NCBI GenBank assembly: GCA_026387385.1
Contig: JAPLLU010000020.1
Location: forward strand, 1 to 39,401
Direction of reading: 5' to 3'
Source: Candidatus Omnitrophota bacterium
Lineage (GTDB): Bacteria; Omnitrophota; Gorgyraeia; Gygaellales; Profunditerraquicolaceae
DNA length: 39,401 nucleotides
Made by a program: the position numbers and the translations under genes. The notes under the pieces were generated by a model. The model had not been told where the DNA came from. It worked only from the letters and a program-made list of their open reading frames with translations, and did not search any database. Every line of letters begins with the position of its first letter. Position 1 is the first letter of the stretch. This document shows, piece by piece, positions 7,729-15,067 of this stretch.

Positions 7729-7823
7729 CTCTAACCAACGACGAGTAATGCGTTTTACGCATTACGAGGAGCCCCGCAATCTTATTTAGTTAAGACTGAA
7801 TGCGGGGCTGAAGCCAATCGCCC
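7729..7823 (-). pseudogene. Partial tRNA-Val copy (5' part) disrupted by hairpins
   Basis: On the minus strand the first 12 nt of tRNA-Val (GGGCGATTGGCT, 7823-7812) are followed by about 70 nt of inserted hairpins and then by D-loop-like GTTGGTTAGAG (7739-7729). The insert holds an AGCCCCGCA...TGCGGGGCT stem and a GTAATGCGT...ACGCATTAC stem. This is the 5' counterpart of the 3' remnant at 7535, with the intact tRNA-Val between them. Confidence 0.55.
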
Positions 7824-7827
7824 TTTT

Positions 7828-7878
7828 GGTTAATGGTTATGGGTTAATCGATTAACGAATAACTACTAACGATTAACC
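7828..7878. repeat. Heptamer-periodic inverted repeat between the tRNA remnants
   Basis: Units GGTTAAT, GGTTATG, GGTTAAT, a CG centre, then ATTAACG, AATAACT, ACTAACG, ATTAACC: about 50 bp with a 7-bp period and inverted arms. It separates the Val and Ile2 remnant sets. Confidence 0.8.
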
Positions 7879-7884
7879 AATCGC

Positions 7885-7936
7885 TGGGCCCACAGGGATT
7901 CCTGCCTGCCGGCAGGCAGGCGAACCCCGCATACCC
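7885..7936 (-). pseudogene. Partial tRNA-Ile2 copy (3' part) with palindrome in the T-loop
   Basis: On the minus strand CGGGGTTCG, the 20-bp palindrome, then AATCCCTGTGGGCCCAG repeats the T-arm and acceptor 3' strand of the intact tRNA-Ile2 lying 20 bp upstream. The palindrome again lies between T-loop nucleotides 57 and 58. The rest of the tRNA is missing. Confidence 0.65.
7901..7920. repeat. 20-bp perfect palindrome, copy 3
   Basis: Identical to the copies at 1125, 7554 and 15151. It splits the T-loop of the tRNA-Ile2 remnant as TCG^AATCC (minus strand). Confidence 0.9.
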
Positions 7937-7955
7937 AAAAATAAAATTATGTATC

Positions 7956-8028
7956 TGGGCCCACAGGGATTCGAACCCCGGACCAAGTGATTATGAGTCA
8001 CCTGCTCTAACCACTGAGCTATGGGCCC
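7956..8028 (-). tRNA. tRNA-Ile2 (CAT, lysidine type), CCA not encoded
   Basis: 73-nt cloverleaf: acceptor GGGCCCA/TGGGCCC, D-stem GCTC/GAGC, anticodon stem GGTGA/TCACT around CTCATAA, T-loop TTCGAAT, discriminator A. The anticodon is CAT. G1-C72 rules out an initiator. The AGCAGGTGACTCATAATCAC region follows bacterial tRNA-Ile2, whose C34 is changed to lysidine to read AUA, better than elongator Met. CCA is not encoded, unlike in the neighbouring tRNA-Val. Confidence 0.8.
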
Positions 8029-8070
8029 CAAAATCTACGTTTTTACCACCCCATAGCGAATCTCTGCGAA

Positions 8071-8122
8071 GCCCTACCATTGCTTTCCATGTCCAAGGGC
8101 GAAGCAGGAGAGCTATGGGCCC
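8071..8122 (-). pseudogene. Partial tRNA-Ile2 copy (5' part) followed by a hairpin
   Basis: GGGCCCATAGCTCT (8122-8109, minus strand) repeats the first 13-14 nt of tRNA-Ile2. A hairpin follows at 8112-8071, with GAGA/TCTC and AGGGC/GCCCT paired segments around a GAA/GAA internal loop. The intact tRNA-Ile2 starts about 40 bp downstream. This is the 5' partner of the remnant at 7885. Confidence 0.5.
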
Positions 8123-8141
8123 GTCTAATTTTTTGTTTACT

Positions 8142-8173
8142 GGCCCAATGGTGAGCTTGTCGAACCATGGGCC
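8142..8173. repeat. Small inverted repeat upstream of the tRNA array
   Basis: GGCCCAATGGT and ACCATGGGCC form a near-perfect stem (one bulged A) around GAGCTTGTCGA. The outer GGCCCAT on the minus strand again matches the tRNA-Ile2 acceptor start. From here to the GT2 stop at 8324 I see nothing else recognisable. Confidence 0.6.
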
Positions 8174-8323
8174 TAAAAAGTTAATATTATATGATACTAT
8201 TTGAAAGCCGGTTTGGCAAGTGAAAATTATAACTTGAAGAGTTCATCACAGGGACCCCTGAGAACTATTATAACCGCAAAGTATTTGCTGGCTTAGGAAA
8301 AACGCAAGGCGTGCTTATTTATC

Positions 8324-9271
8324 TTATAACGGCGGTTTAAATAAAAAAATGTGGCGGAAATTCAAAACAGTAGACCTCTCTACCCCTTTAATAAACGCTC
8401 TTTCTTCATGCCAATTGGCGAACTTTGCTTTAAGAGGCAACTCAAAAAGTAATACGCAATTAGCCCAGATTATCTCGCGCCAGGTATTCAAAAAAGACAG
8501 AACGCCTTCGCTGTGCAATCTTTTGATTATTTTATACATCTGATAAGATCTTTTGAAGAGTTTATAGTAATATAGCGCCAAAGGCAGTTTTTTGGCTTTA
8601 AAATAAATCCAATTTACATGGCTTCCGATTTTGCTATTTATTTTCCTATACGCTGCCGGTGCGCTAAAATGCCTCACTACAGCCTTATTAGCATATCCTG
8701 TCCTGAAGCCATGGTCTTTTATCCTGTTAATGAGGTCTGTTTCTTCATGATGGGAAGTTCTGTGAAAAAAAATGTTTTTGTCAAATAAGAATCTATTAAA
8801 TACTTCTTTTTTAAAAGACATATTACAACCGAATATACCATCATATGGAAAATAAGCCTTCTTATCTGAGTGCCCGTCATAACTGAACCCTCCAATAGCC
8901 ATTAATGTCTCATCTTTTAAATGTGTGGTAACTAACTCGCTTAGCCAATTTTTATCTACGAGGCAATCGTCATCGATAAATGCAATGATTTCGCCCTGTG
9001 CATGGAAAACACCGACGTTTCTGGCATAAGATGTACCTTTGGAGACTTTATTCCTTACTACCTTAAGGCGCCCAGTAATGTCTTTATAGGTATTTAAGAA
9101 TTCTTCCGTGCCGTCTTTGGAAGCATCGTCTATTACTATCACCTCATAGTTCGGATATGACGACTCAAGTACAGAGCTTAATGAGTAATCTTTTAAATAT
9201 TCTCTTCTGTTTTGTGTGCAGATAATAACTGAAACAAACGGCCCATCTTTACTTTTTAGATTATTGCTCAT
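8324..9271 (-). CDS. GT2 family glycosyltransferase
   Basis: Cytoplasmic GT-A-fold glycosyltransferase, probably adding one sugar to a lipid-linked glycan. In 315 residues: VSVIICTQNRREYL (nucleotide-binding start) near 14, YEVIVIDDASKDGT near 40, SKGTSYARNVG near 78, and the metal-binding AFIDDDCLVDKNW near 96. An acidic HHEETDLINRI near 190 fits the GT2 catalytic-base region (EDxD-like). No membrane anchor is obvious. It starts inside the last 11 bases of the preceding GT2 gene, so the two are co-translated. Donor and acceptor cannot be predicted. Confidence 0.88.
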   Translation of the reverse strand: MSNNLKSKDGPFVSVIICTQNRREYLKDYSLSSVLESSYPNYEVIVIDDASKDGTEEFLNTYKDITGRLKVVRNKVSKGTSYARNVGVFHAQGEIIAFIDDDCLVDKNWLSELVTTHLKDETLMAIGGFSYDGHSDKKAYFPYDGIFGCNMSFKKEVFNRFLFDKNIFFHRTSHHEETDLINRIKDHGFRTGYANKAVVRHFSAPAAYRKINSKIGSHVNWIYFKAKKLPLALYYYKLFKRSYQMYKIIKRLHSEGVLSFLNTWREIIWANCVLLFELPLKAKFANWHEERAFIKGVERSTVLNFRHIFLFKPPL

Positions 9272-10169
9272 ATATGGCGTGGCTTTCTACGGGGTAAATA
9301 CTTTTAAAAAGATATTCTATTTTAATTGGTTCTAATAAGAATGCCTGCCAAAAATAAGTCTTTGCCTTATCGAATTCTTTCAATCTTAAGAAATCCTTAG
9401 CCAAACCATAGTAAAACCGGGATAGATATTTTTTATGTTTTTTAAGTAAAGCGCGGTGTTTCTCTAAGAATACTTCCTTTCCCGATATATACTCGATACT
9501 AACTGTGGATACTCCCTCCACTCTGTACTTAATAGTTAAAGGCAGGTTTAAAAAATATATTCTCTGCCCATCCAAAAGCGCCCGCATTAACAAGTCTATA
9601 TCTATAAAAGCATAAATCTTGGTATCGAAGCCATTTATTTTCTTTATAGCCACCTTATCACAAAACCAAGTTGACGGTTCCATAAATGTGTACCTACAAC
9701 TAAATATATCTTTTTGTGTTAATAGTTTACTTTTTTTATTCAAAGGTAACATTGTTTCTGCGCCTTCTTTTTGTATCCACATATTACTATAAATAATGGA
9801 GGGCTTGGTAATAAGTGAATTCATTAAATCAATCTCTCTATCCATTTTATCAGGAAGATACTCACAATCATCGTCTAAAAACGCCAAAAAAACTCCTCGG
9901 CTGTGTTCAATGCCCAAATTCCGAGAGTAAGACTGCTCTTCATTTTTTTTATTTCTTAAAGAGATAATGCGCTTATCTTTATTAAGATAATTATTAATTA
10001 CCTCCTGCGTATTATCCTGGGAGCAATCATCAACAATAATTAATTCTATGTTCTGATAAGTCTGGTTCAGGACAGATTCAATGGCCCGGGGTAAAAGATC
10101 AGCGCGATTATAAGTAGGGATAATTACCGAAACTAATGGTTGTCTGCACTTCCCATATTTAGTAGACAT
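9261..10169 (-). CDS. GT2 family glycosyltransferase
   Basis: GT2 enzyme of about 302 residues from ATG at 10169. Motifs: LVSVIIPTYNRADLLPRAIESVLNQ at the N-terminus (split here as VSVIIPTYNRADLL), IELIIVDDCSQDNTQEV, EEQSYSRNLGIEHS, and the metal-binding FLAFLDDDCEYLPDKM. The C-terminus looks helical. The frame stays open upstream to a TTG at 10205, but those 12 codons fall in a repeat (10188-10293), so the ATG is preferred; neither start has a clear ribosome-binding site. It overlaps the next GT2 gene by 11 bp. The two may extend a glycan together, a little outside the main polysaccharide locus. Confidence 0.85.
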   Translation of the reverse strand: MSTKYGKCRQPLVSVIIPTYNRADLLPRAIESVLNQTYQNIELIIVDDCSQDNTQEVINNYLNKDKRIISLRNKKNEEQSYSRNLGIEHSRGVFLAFLDDDCEYLPDKMDREIDLMNSLITKPSIIYSNMWIQKEGAETMLPLNKKSKLLTQKDIFSCRYTFMEPSTWFCDKVAIKKINGFDTKIYAFIDIDLLMRALLDGQRIYFLNLPLTIKYRVEGVSTVSIEYISGKEVFLEKHRALLKKHKKYLSRFYYGLAKDFLRLKEFDKAKTYFWQAFLLEPIKIEYLFKSIYPVESHAIYEQ

Positions 10170-10187
10170 GTTGTTAAGATAGTAACG

Positions 10188-10293
10188 CTTGTTTTTCGTA
10201 CTCAAAAGAACACAAGTAACCGAACATTAAATACACCACCACCCCCCCCTTACCGCAACTTTCATTGTGTCCACTTTTCAGGAGGGAGATCAG
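10188..10293. repeat. Direct repeat A flanking the FkbM gene
   Basis: About 104 bp matching 11460-11555 in the same orientation. Identical blocks: TGTTTTTCGTACTCAAAA, CAAGTAACCGA and TTTCATTGTGTCCACTTTT, separated by diverged sequence including a C-run here. It overlaps the upstream extension of the GT2 frame. Confidence 0.75.
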
Positions 10294-10319
10294 ATGTAGA
10301 GAAGAGAGTTATCTACGTG

Positions 10320-11375
10320 TTAATTTTTATTAAATGTTTTAAGTTCTTCTTGTTTAGTAAGATTTATGTATTCTTTTTGTGATGCGAATAAAATACCAAT
10401 TAAGGTAGGCATGTTTCTATTTTCCTTTTTAATTTGCACTTCAAATCCTGCTTTTTCAAAATAATCTATCAATCGGAATGGATTAGCGTGATATTCAATA
10501 ATTATAATCTTTATTTTTTTTAGATAAGCATATGGACACGAGAGTATAGCATCAAATTCAGCACCCTCGCAGTCCATCTTCATTACATCTATCTTATCTA
10601 TTTCTTCAATTATTGTTTGTAGTGGTTTAATTTTTATCATTATTTCTTTGCCATTGGGGCATTCATGCAAACCAAAACTCGAGGTAGCTGCATGCTCTTT
10701 ATCTTCCTTGACATAACTGTTAGATTCTTCTTTTCCAACACCATAATTCTTGATGTCTATCTTATCTACTAATTTATTTAGCTTCACATTCATCAATGCA
10801 ATTTTGTATAAAATAGGATGGGGTTCGTAGACATATACCTTCTTTGCGCCCCTCATACAAAACATTATAGATGAATCGCAAATATAGCCACCTATATCTA
10901 ATACTATGCTTCCTTTAAGAAGAGGATATAGAGCATCGTATTCATTTTTTAGAAAGCCTTTTTCCAGAGCTAAGAAATCAGATCCGATATTTTTTCTTAT
11001 CAGAAATTTTATTCCAGTTACAATTTCTACTATAAACAGATCGTTACTATATTCTTCAAAATCTCCACATACATTCAATATTCTTTCAATATTTTCTACG
11101 ACTTCAATATTTAATTGAAGTTTCTTTTTTATTTTTTTGTCTTGGCAATAAATCACCATCGTATCGGACTTATTATCGTATTCAATTCTATTTTCTTTGA
11201 TTAGCCTAAAAATTACTTTTAGTTTGCCTTTTATGCGCTTAAAAATATACCTATCCCAATTAGTAGTTATTTGATCGGGTTTAGTTTTTAGTATCAGAGC
11301 TGTTTTCCCTCTAAGTCCATATTTGACCAAATAATAATCCCACCAGTTTTCCACAACATCACAGATATTCTTCAT
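10320..11375 (-). CDS. FkbM family SAM-dependent methyltransferase
   Basis: Residues 155-330 of 351 form an FkbM-type Rossmann methyltransferase, which usually O-methylates sugars or polyketides. Motifs: VLDIGGYICDSSIMF near 158 (SAM loop), VYVYEPHPILY near 181, IKNYGVG near 208, and MKMDCEGAEFDAIL near 264. Residues 1-150 are basic, mixed helix/strand, and unrecognised. The gene is AT-rich and stands alone between two roughly 100-bp direct repeats (10188 and 11460), so it may have arrived as a cassette. No ribosome-binding site precedes the ATG at 11375. Methylation of a surface glycan is likely from context. Confidence 0.85.
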   Translation of the reverse strand: MKNICDVVENWWDYYLVKYGLRGKTALILKTKPDQITTNWDRYIFKRIKGKLKVIFRLIKENRIEYDNKSDTMVIYCQDKKIKKKLQLNIEVVENIERILNVCGDFEEYSNDLFIVEIVTGIKFLIRKNIGSDFLALEKGFLKNEYDALYPLLKGSIVLDIGGYICDSSIMFCMRGAKKVYVYEPHPILYKIALMNVKLNKLVDKIDIKNYGVGKEESNSYVKEDKEHAATSSFGLHECPNGKEIMIKIKPLQTIIEEIDKIDVMKMDCEGAEFDAILSCPYAYLKKIKIIIIEYHANPFRLIDYFEKAGFEVQIKKENRNMPTLIGILFASQKEYINLTKQEELKTFNKN

Positions 11376-11459
11376 AGTTTATTTTTTATTAACCTGTCAG
11401 TATAATAACTTTGTATTGACCTTTCCCTCTTTAGTGGACTAATTGTTTAGAGAAAATTT

Positions 11460-11555
11460 CTGTTTTTCGTACTCAAAATGGCTCAAGTAACCGAGTGTTG
11501 AATGCGCCCGAAACGCTAACTTTTCATTGTGTCCACTTTTTCGGTGGAAAATCAG
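11460..11555. repeat. Direct repeat B flanking the FkbM gene, MITE-like ends
   Basis: About 96 bp, the partner of 10188-10293. The ends are imperfect inverted repeats (CTGTTTTTCG and, read inward from the other end, CTGATTTTCC), and a TCCAC/GTGGA hairpin lies near the right end. It may be the remnant of a small transposable element; no transposase is present. Confidence 0.7.
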
Positions 11556-11594
11556 TTTATCCCTATTATTTTCTTGGCTTGAGCTTAAGAATAG

Positions 11595-13151
11595 CTAAAT
11601 ATTTAAAGGGGTTTTTAGATAGTCGGGGATTTCTTTGCCGATCAGGGTATAAAAATTAGATAAATGCATGCGAAAGAGCTGGTCAAAATCTTCGTGGTTC
11701 TCCCCATACCACCAGAACCAGTCGCTACCTTCTGCAATATAGATTTGTTTCCATGCCAACTCTAGCTTGGAGCTTGGAGCTTGGAGCTTGGAGCTTCCCA
11801 GTTCTTCTCTTGCCATTGCCAACCATTCCCAGGCCTTATTCTTATAGGGACTGCCTATCCATTTTGAAAACTCGGCATATATCCAGGAACCAGCGGCTAA
11901 ACGTTTAATCTCTAATTCAGCAGGGTGAGTTTTAAGATATTCACAAACCGTCGTGGTTTTGACAAAGTCAGCCTCGGACAACCTCTGGTAAAGCATTTCC
12001 AAGAAATCATGCCCGTCATTAGTATAATACTCCCAGGCATTCTCACCGTCCATAGCAATGGTAACGAGGATATCCTCTTTTTTAAAAGTTTCGGAAATAT
12101 TCTTTAGGTGCTGCATAAAATTTTCTACTGCAGCTTTAGCCTGCCATTTATCATAAACAAACCCGATTAAATCCGAAAGGTTGCGGTCACGAAAGATAAT
12201 ATTTAAACTCCCCTCTTCTCTTTTGAGTAAATGGGGCTGATAAATTAACGCAGTATCCCTCTTCTTCTTTTTTAGGGACTTAAATAGAATTGCTTCATCA
12301 GTAACTATCCAGCTTATACCAGATTCAATGATAAGAGGTAAAATATGCTCGCTCACTGATTCTTCCGAAGGCCACATTCCTTGTGGTAAACTTTCAAACC
12401 TGGATTGATAAAATTGAATTGCGTCCTTGATTTGAGCCTTGGTATCGTCAGGATAATTAAATTGGGCTTTAGGTAAAACGGTCTTAGGATGGGCTTCTTT
12501 GCCGATTTTAATGTTATAAAGCAAAGGTAATATAGGGTGATAATATGGGCTTATGGTGACCTCAATTTGCCCTTTATTCATAAACCTTTTGTATGTTGGG
12601 ATAATATCCTCTAAAATCTCAAGCTGTTTTGCCAAAACCACCTGTTTTTCCTCTTCGCTAAAGAACCTGCCTTTATTTACAATATCAGTCAATTCCGGCA
12701 TCTCAGCCCTAAAGTAAGGGTCAATCCAGGCCAGATTAAACCAGGCCTGTAAATCTAAATAGTCCTGAATTTCAAATTTCGCTTTCTTTTGATTTTTCAG
12801 ATACAATTCATAATAGCGCGGATGGGTAGCAGTTATTTTCTCCGTATTACTCTTAAAAAAATTATCTAAAATAAAACTCTTTTCTTGGCCGGAAAGTTCT
12901 GTTGCCGGCTTATAGGAAAGCTCTAAAAACTTGTCCTTGACTGTGCGGTTAGTATAATCTTCTATCTGTTCTACTAAAGACGGCACCAGGTTAAAGGTTT
13001 GCTGAATTTTGGGGTATTTATCCAGGATTTTCACCATATCCAGATAGTCCTTAACCCCGTGCAAGCGCACCCAGGGCATTCCTGACTCCTCGGTCAGGAG
13101 ATTCTTGTAGTAGGGCTGGTGCATGTGGAAGATGAAGGCGAGATATAACAT
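11595..13151 (-). CDS. Glycoside hydrolase family 57 protein
   Basis: GH57 enzymes are retaining alpha-glucan-active hydrolases or transferases (amylase, 4-alpha-glucanotransferase, branching enzyme). The 518 residues begin directly with motif 1, LAFIFHMHQPYY. Motif 3 is GMWPSEESVSEHI, with the likely nucleophile Glu263. Motif 4 is VTIAMDGENAWEYY, with the likely acid/base Asp368. The conserved C-terminal part includes GSWIYAEFSKWIG at 421 and AEGSDWFWWYGENH at 473. There is no signal peptide, so it probably acts on cytoplasmic glucan. A 35-bp heptamer repeat encodes residues 452-463, in a linker between conserved blocks. The ATG abuts another heptamer repeat and has no Shine-Dalgarno sequence. 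Exact substrate is not predictable. Confidence 0.9.
   Translation of the reverse strand: MLYLAFIFHMHQPYYKNLLTEESGMPWVRLHGVKDYLDMVKILDKYPKIQQTFNLVPSLVEQIEDYTNRTVKDKFLELSYKPATELSGQEKSFILDNFFKSNTEKITATHPRYYELYLKNQKKAKFEIQDYLDLQAWFNLAWIDPYFRAEMPELTDIVNKGRFFSEEEKQVVLAKQLEILEDIIPTYKRFMNKGQIEVTISPYYHPILPLLYNIKIGKEAHPKTVLPKAQFNYPDDTKAQIKDAIQFYQSRFESLPQGMWPSEESVSEHILPLIIESGISWIVTDEAILFKSLKKKKRDTALIYQPHLLKREEGSLNIIFRDRNLSDLIGFVYDKWQAKAAVENFMQHLKNISETFKKEDILVTIAMDGENAWEYYTNDGHDFLEMLYQRLSEADFVKTTTVCEYLKTHPAELEIKRLAAGSWIYAEFSKWIGSPYKNKAWEWLAMAREELGSSKLQAPSSKLELAWKQIYIAEGSDWFWWYGENHEDFDQLFRMHLSNFYTLIGKEIPDYLKTPLNI
11764..11798. repeat. Heptamer tandem repeat inside the GH57 coding region
   Basis: AGCTTGG four times then AGCTTCC on the plus strand, 5 units of exactly 7 bp. 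On the coding strand it yields SSKLQAPSSKLE. Because 21 bases (3 units) are a whole number of codons, the encoded peptide recurs as SSKL...SSKL. Confidence 0.9.
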
Positions 13152-13218
13152 CGTATTTCGTATGGCGTATGGCGTATGTCGTAACGATATGCGAAATACG
13201 ATATACGCTATACGATAA
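13150..13218. repeat. Heptamer-periodic inverted repeat at the GH57 start
   Basis: Units ATCGTAT, TTCGTAT, GGCGTAT, GGCGTAT, GTCGTA, then ACGATAT, GCGAAAT, ACGATAT, ACGCTAT, ACGATAA. The arms are inverted. The first unit overlaps two bases of the GH57 start codon, so the whole 5' leader next to the ATG is repeat. Confidence 0.85.
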
Positions 13219-13255
13219 AAAAACCCTCAGGGGATTGCTCCCCCGAGGGTTTTTG
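13215..13255 (-). terminator. Intrinsic terminator after the porin gene
   Basis: On the minus strand AACCCTC-GGGGG...CCCC-GAGGGTT forms a stem of 11 or more pairs (one mismatch) with a six-base loop, followed by T7. It lies about 20 bp after the porin stop at 13274. A T5 run on the plus strand suggests it could work both ways. Confidence 0.85.
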
Positions 13256-13273
13256 TGCTCTACATAAGTTGAC

Positions 13274-14779
13274 TTAGAAGGTAACTTTCATTGAACCAAT
13301 TAACTGGGTGGCAGTTCCTTCGTATCCGTCTGGGTGACTACCATATTCAGCATCTTTCAATGCTTTACCAGGTGCAAACATACCAAAGGTCAAGCCGAAT
13401 TGCACATCCTCAGTATAATCATAGGTAGCAGTTAAGTCTAAGGCACTACCAAGGGCCCTCTTGCCATCGTTATTCCAAAGTGTCCACTCACTCGATGGAG
13501 AAGAACCATAAATTGCAGGTATAACACCATTGTCTTTTGGTTTCTTAGACAACCAGTAATAACCGTAGTTTATGGCTAAGGTTGTATCTTCCGTAGGCTT
13601 TATACTTCCCAGAATATTAATATTCTGTGTGCCAGTATTCGGAAACATAGCATTCACGAGGTTATTAGGTGTTTGGTCCTCAAACATCGGGTCCCACATT
13701 GTAGCTTTACCGTCAGCTTTATTGTCAGCGGAAAGATAGGTATACTTGATGCCGACCATAGGTGACTTATCTTTGTATTTCTCGGATTGAATCATATAAT
13801 TCAAACCTCCCTGTATAGCAAAGGCCTGACGCTTGGCATTATCATCGTTCATGTATGTGATGTCATAGGGTACATATCCGAACTGCCAGGCATACTCAAT
13901 GTTTCCCGTCAAGTTTTTAAGAATCTTTCCGGTAAGCAAGGCTCCAATGGTATTACATTCATCTTTCTTGTAATTACCATCCCACATACTGTTTCCATAC
14001 AAGTTCCTACGTAGCCAGTAATAAAGGTCCAACTTTCCTTCGATACCTAATGCATTCTTCGTATCCAAGCTGGCATTTATGCCATAAAGGTCAGTATCAT
14101 TTCTCTCCATTTCTCCATGCGGCCTATTATTATACAAATTTGTAGCCCACCAAACATCGTGTTCTGCAATCTTAGAATAGACTAAATCAAGAACCCAGGG
14201 AGTATAGTCTAAGGTAGCCCTGATGGCATCAAATGACTTCTTTAGGCTGAGGTCCAAAGGAATTGCAAAAGAATTGGAGAGCATATTGGTGTCCACATCG
14301 CCGATAATCAAGGCGTTGCCAAATCTGAGCTCCTGACGACCAATGGTTAAAGTCAAAGGTGAATAAAGGAACTCTTTTAAAGTAACATAGGCTAGGTCTA
14401 TTTCAAAGTCTTCAGAACCAAGCCAGGATGAATCAGCATACGGGCTGGAAATGTCCCATGGATCTCCTACGTCTACTCCTTCATCGGTTAACACTGCATC
14501 CATCGGGTTGAGTTGATCGCCCCATGACCTTTCATTAAGTAACCTGATAGTTGTGGAAACATTATCAGTAAGATCAGCATCCACTCTTACGCGCACTTGA
14601 GAAGTTATACCACTAGCCTTGTATTTATTAACATCTGGATTCAAGGTAAGATCACTTCTACTAATTGCACGCATGAGAATATCGCCGCTTACTTTTACAT
14701 TCTGGACTTCTGCGTATGCTGCTAGGCTTAAGCCTAACATGAACGCAACAGCCAGAATTATTATTAAGCGTTTACTCAT
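13274..14779 (-). CDS. Outer-membrane porin, alginate-export-like beta-barrel
   Basis: 501 residues. The N-terminus is a Sec signal peptide (MSKRLIIILAVAFMLGLSLA then AYA, cleavage near residue 23). The mature protein alternates polar and aromatic residues in strands such as RVRVDADLTDNVSTTIRLL and LTLTIGRQELRFGNALIIGD, the latter typical of alginate-export-type porins. It ends in IGSMKVTF; a final Phe is the usual barrel-assembly signal. This argues for an outer membrane. Strong AAGGAGG ribosome-binding site at 14789-14795. It is a monocistronic unit with its own promoter (14963-14991) and terminator (13215). Solute specificity is not predictable; alginate itself is unlikely to be implied. 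Confidence 0.85.
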   Translation of the reverse strand: MSKRLIIILAVAFMLGLSLAAYAEVQNVKVSGDILMRAISRSDLTLNPDVNKYKASGITSQVRVRVDADLTDNVSTTIRLLNERSWGDQLNPMDAVLTDEGVDVGDPWDISSPYADSSWLGSEDFEIDLAYVTLKEFLYSPLTLTIGRQELRFGNALIIGDVDTNMLSNSFAIPLDLSLKKSFDAIRATLDYTPWVLDLVYSKIAEHDVWWATNLYNNRPHGEMERNDTDLYGINASLDTKNALGIEGKLDLYYWLRRNLYGNSMWDGNYKKDECNTIGALLTGKILKNLTGNIEYAWQFGYVPYDITYMNDDNAKRQAFAIQGGLNYMIQSEKYKDKSPMVGIKYTYLSADNKADGKATMWDPMFEDQTPNNLVNAMFPNTGTQNINILGSIKPTEDTTLAINYGYYWLSKKPKDNGVIPAIYGSSPSSEWTLWNNDGKRALGSALDLTATYDYTEDVQFGLTFGMFAPGKALKDAEYGSHPDGYEGTATQLIGSMKVTF

Positions 14780-14788
14780 TTTGTATTT

Positions 14789-14795
14789 CCTCCTT
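14789..14795 (-). promoter_or_regulatory. Strong ribosome-binding site for the porin
   Basis: AAGGAGG nine bases before the ATG at 14779, the best Shine-Dalgarno match in the window, consistent with high expression. Confidence 0.7.
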
Positions 14796-14962
14796 AAAAA
14801 AATTTCAATATATTTTATTTAACTAGGTTTATATCTTTTCCTAGAGATTTACTATATATATGTATATCACCGGATTTTATTTGGCTTTAAGCGTTTTAAA
14901 CTTACCACCTCCCTTTCGCCTGAAATTAAAACCATCTCCAGTGGTATAACCTACTTTGTTAA

Positions 14963-14991
14963 TTTTTATCATATAACCCCATATTTGTCAA
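14963..14991 (-). promoter_or_regulatory. Sigma-70-type promoter for the porin
   Basis: Perfect -35 TTGACA (14991-14986), 17-bp spacer, -10 TAAAAA (14968-14963), minus strand. This predicts a leader of about 175 nt. In the leader I see GGAGATGG, a purine-rich GGCGAAAGGGAGGTGG, and a possible 22-codon frame (about 14918-14850), but no riboswitch I recognise. Confidence 0.55.
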
Positions 14992-15067
14992 GCATTTTTT
15001 TCGCTTGGTAATCAAATTTTACGAATCTATCATAATATATTCAAATTAAAGAAGTAAGGAGACGAAC

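Noticed and set aside
7535-8028. attL/attR of an integrated island at the tRNA genes
   Set aside because: The duplicated tRNA 3' ends lie within about 20-50 bp of the intact genes, leaving no room for an island, and no integrase gene is visible. 5' fragments are present as well, which att duplication does not explain.
10169-10205. TTG start 12 codons upstream for the GT2 gene ending at 9261
   Set aside because: The extension lies in a dispersed repeat, and the ATG at 10169 leads directly into the conserved domain.
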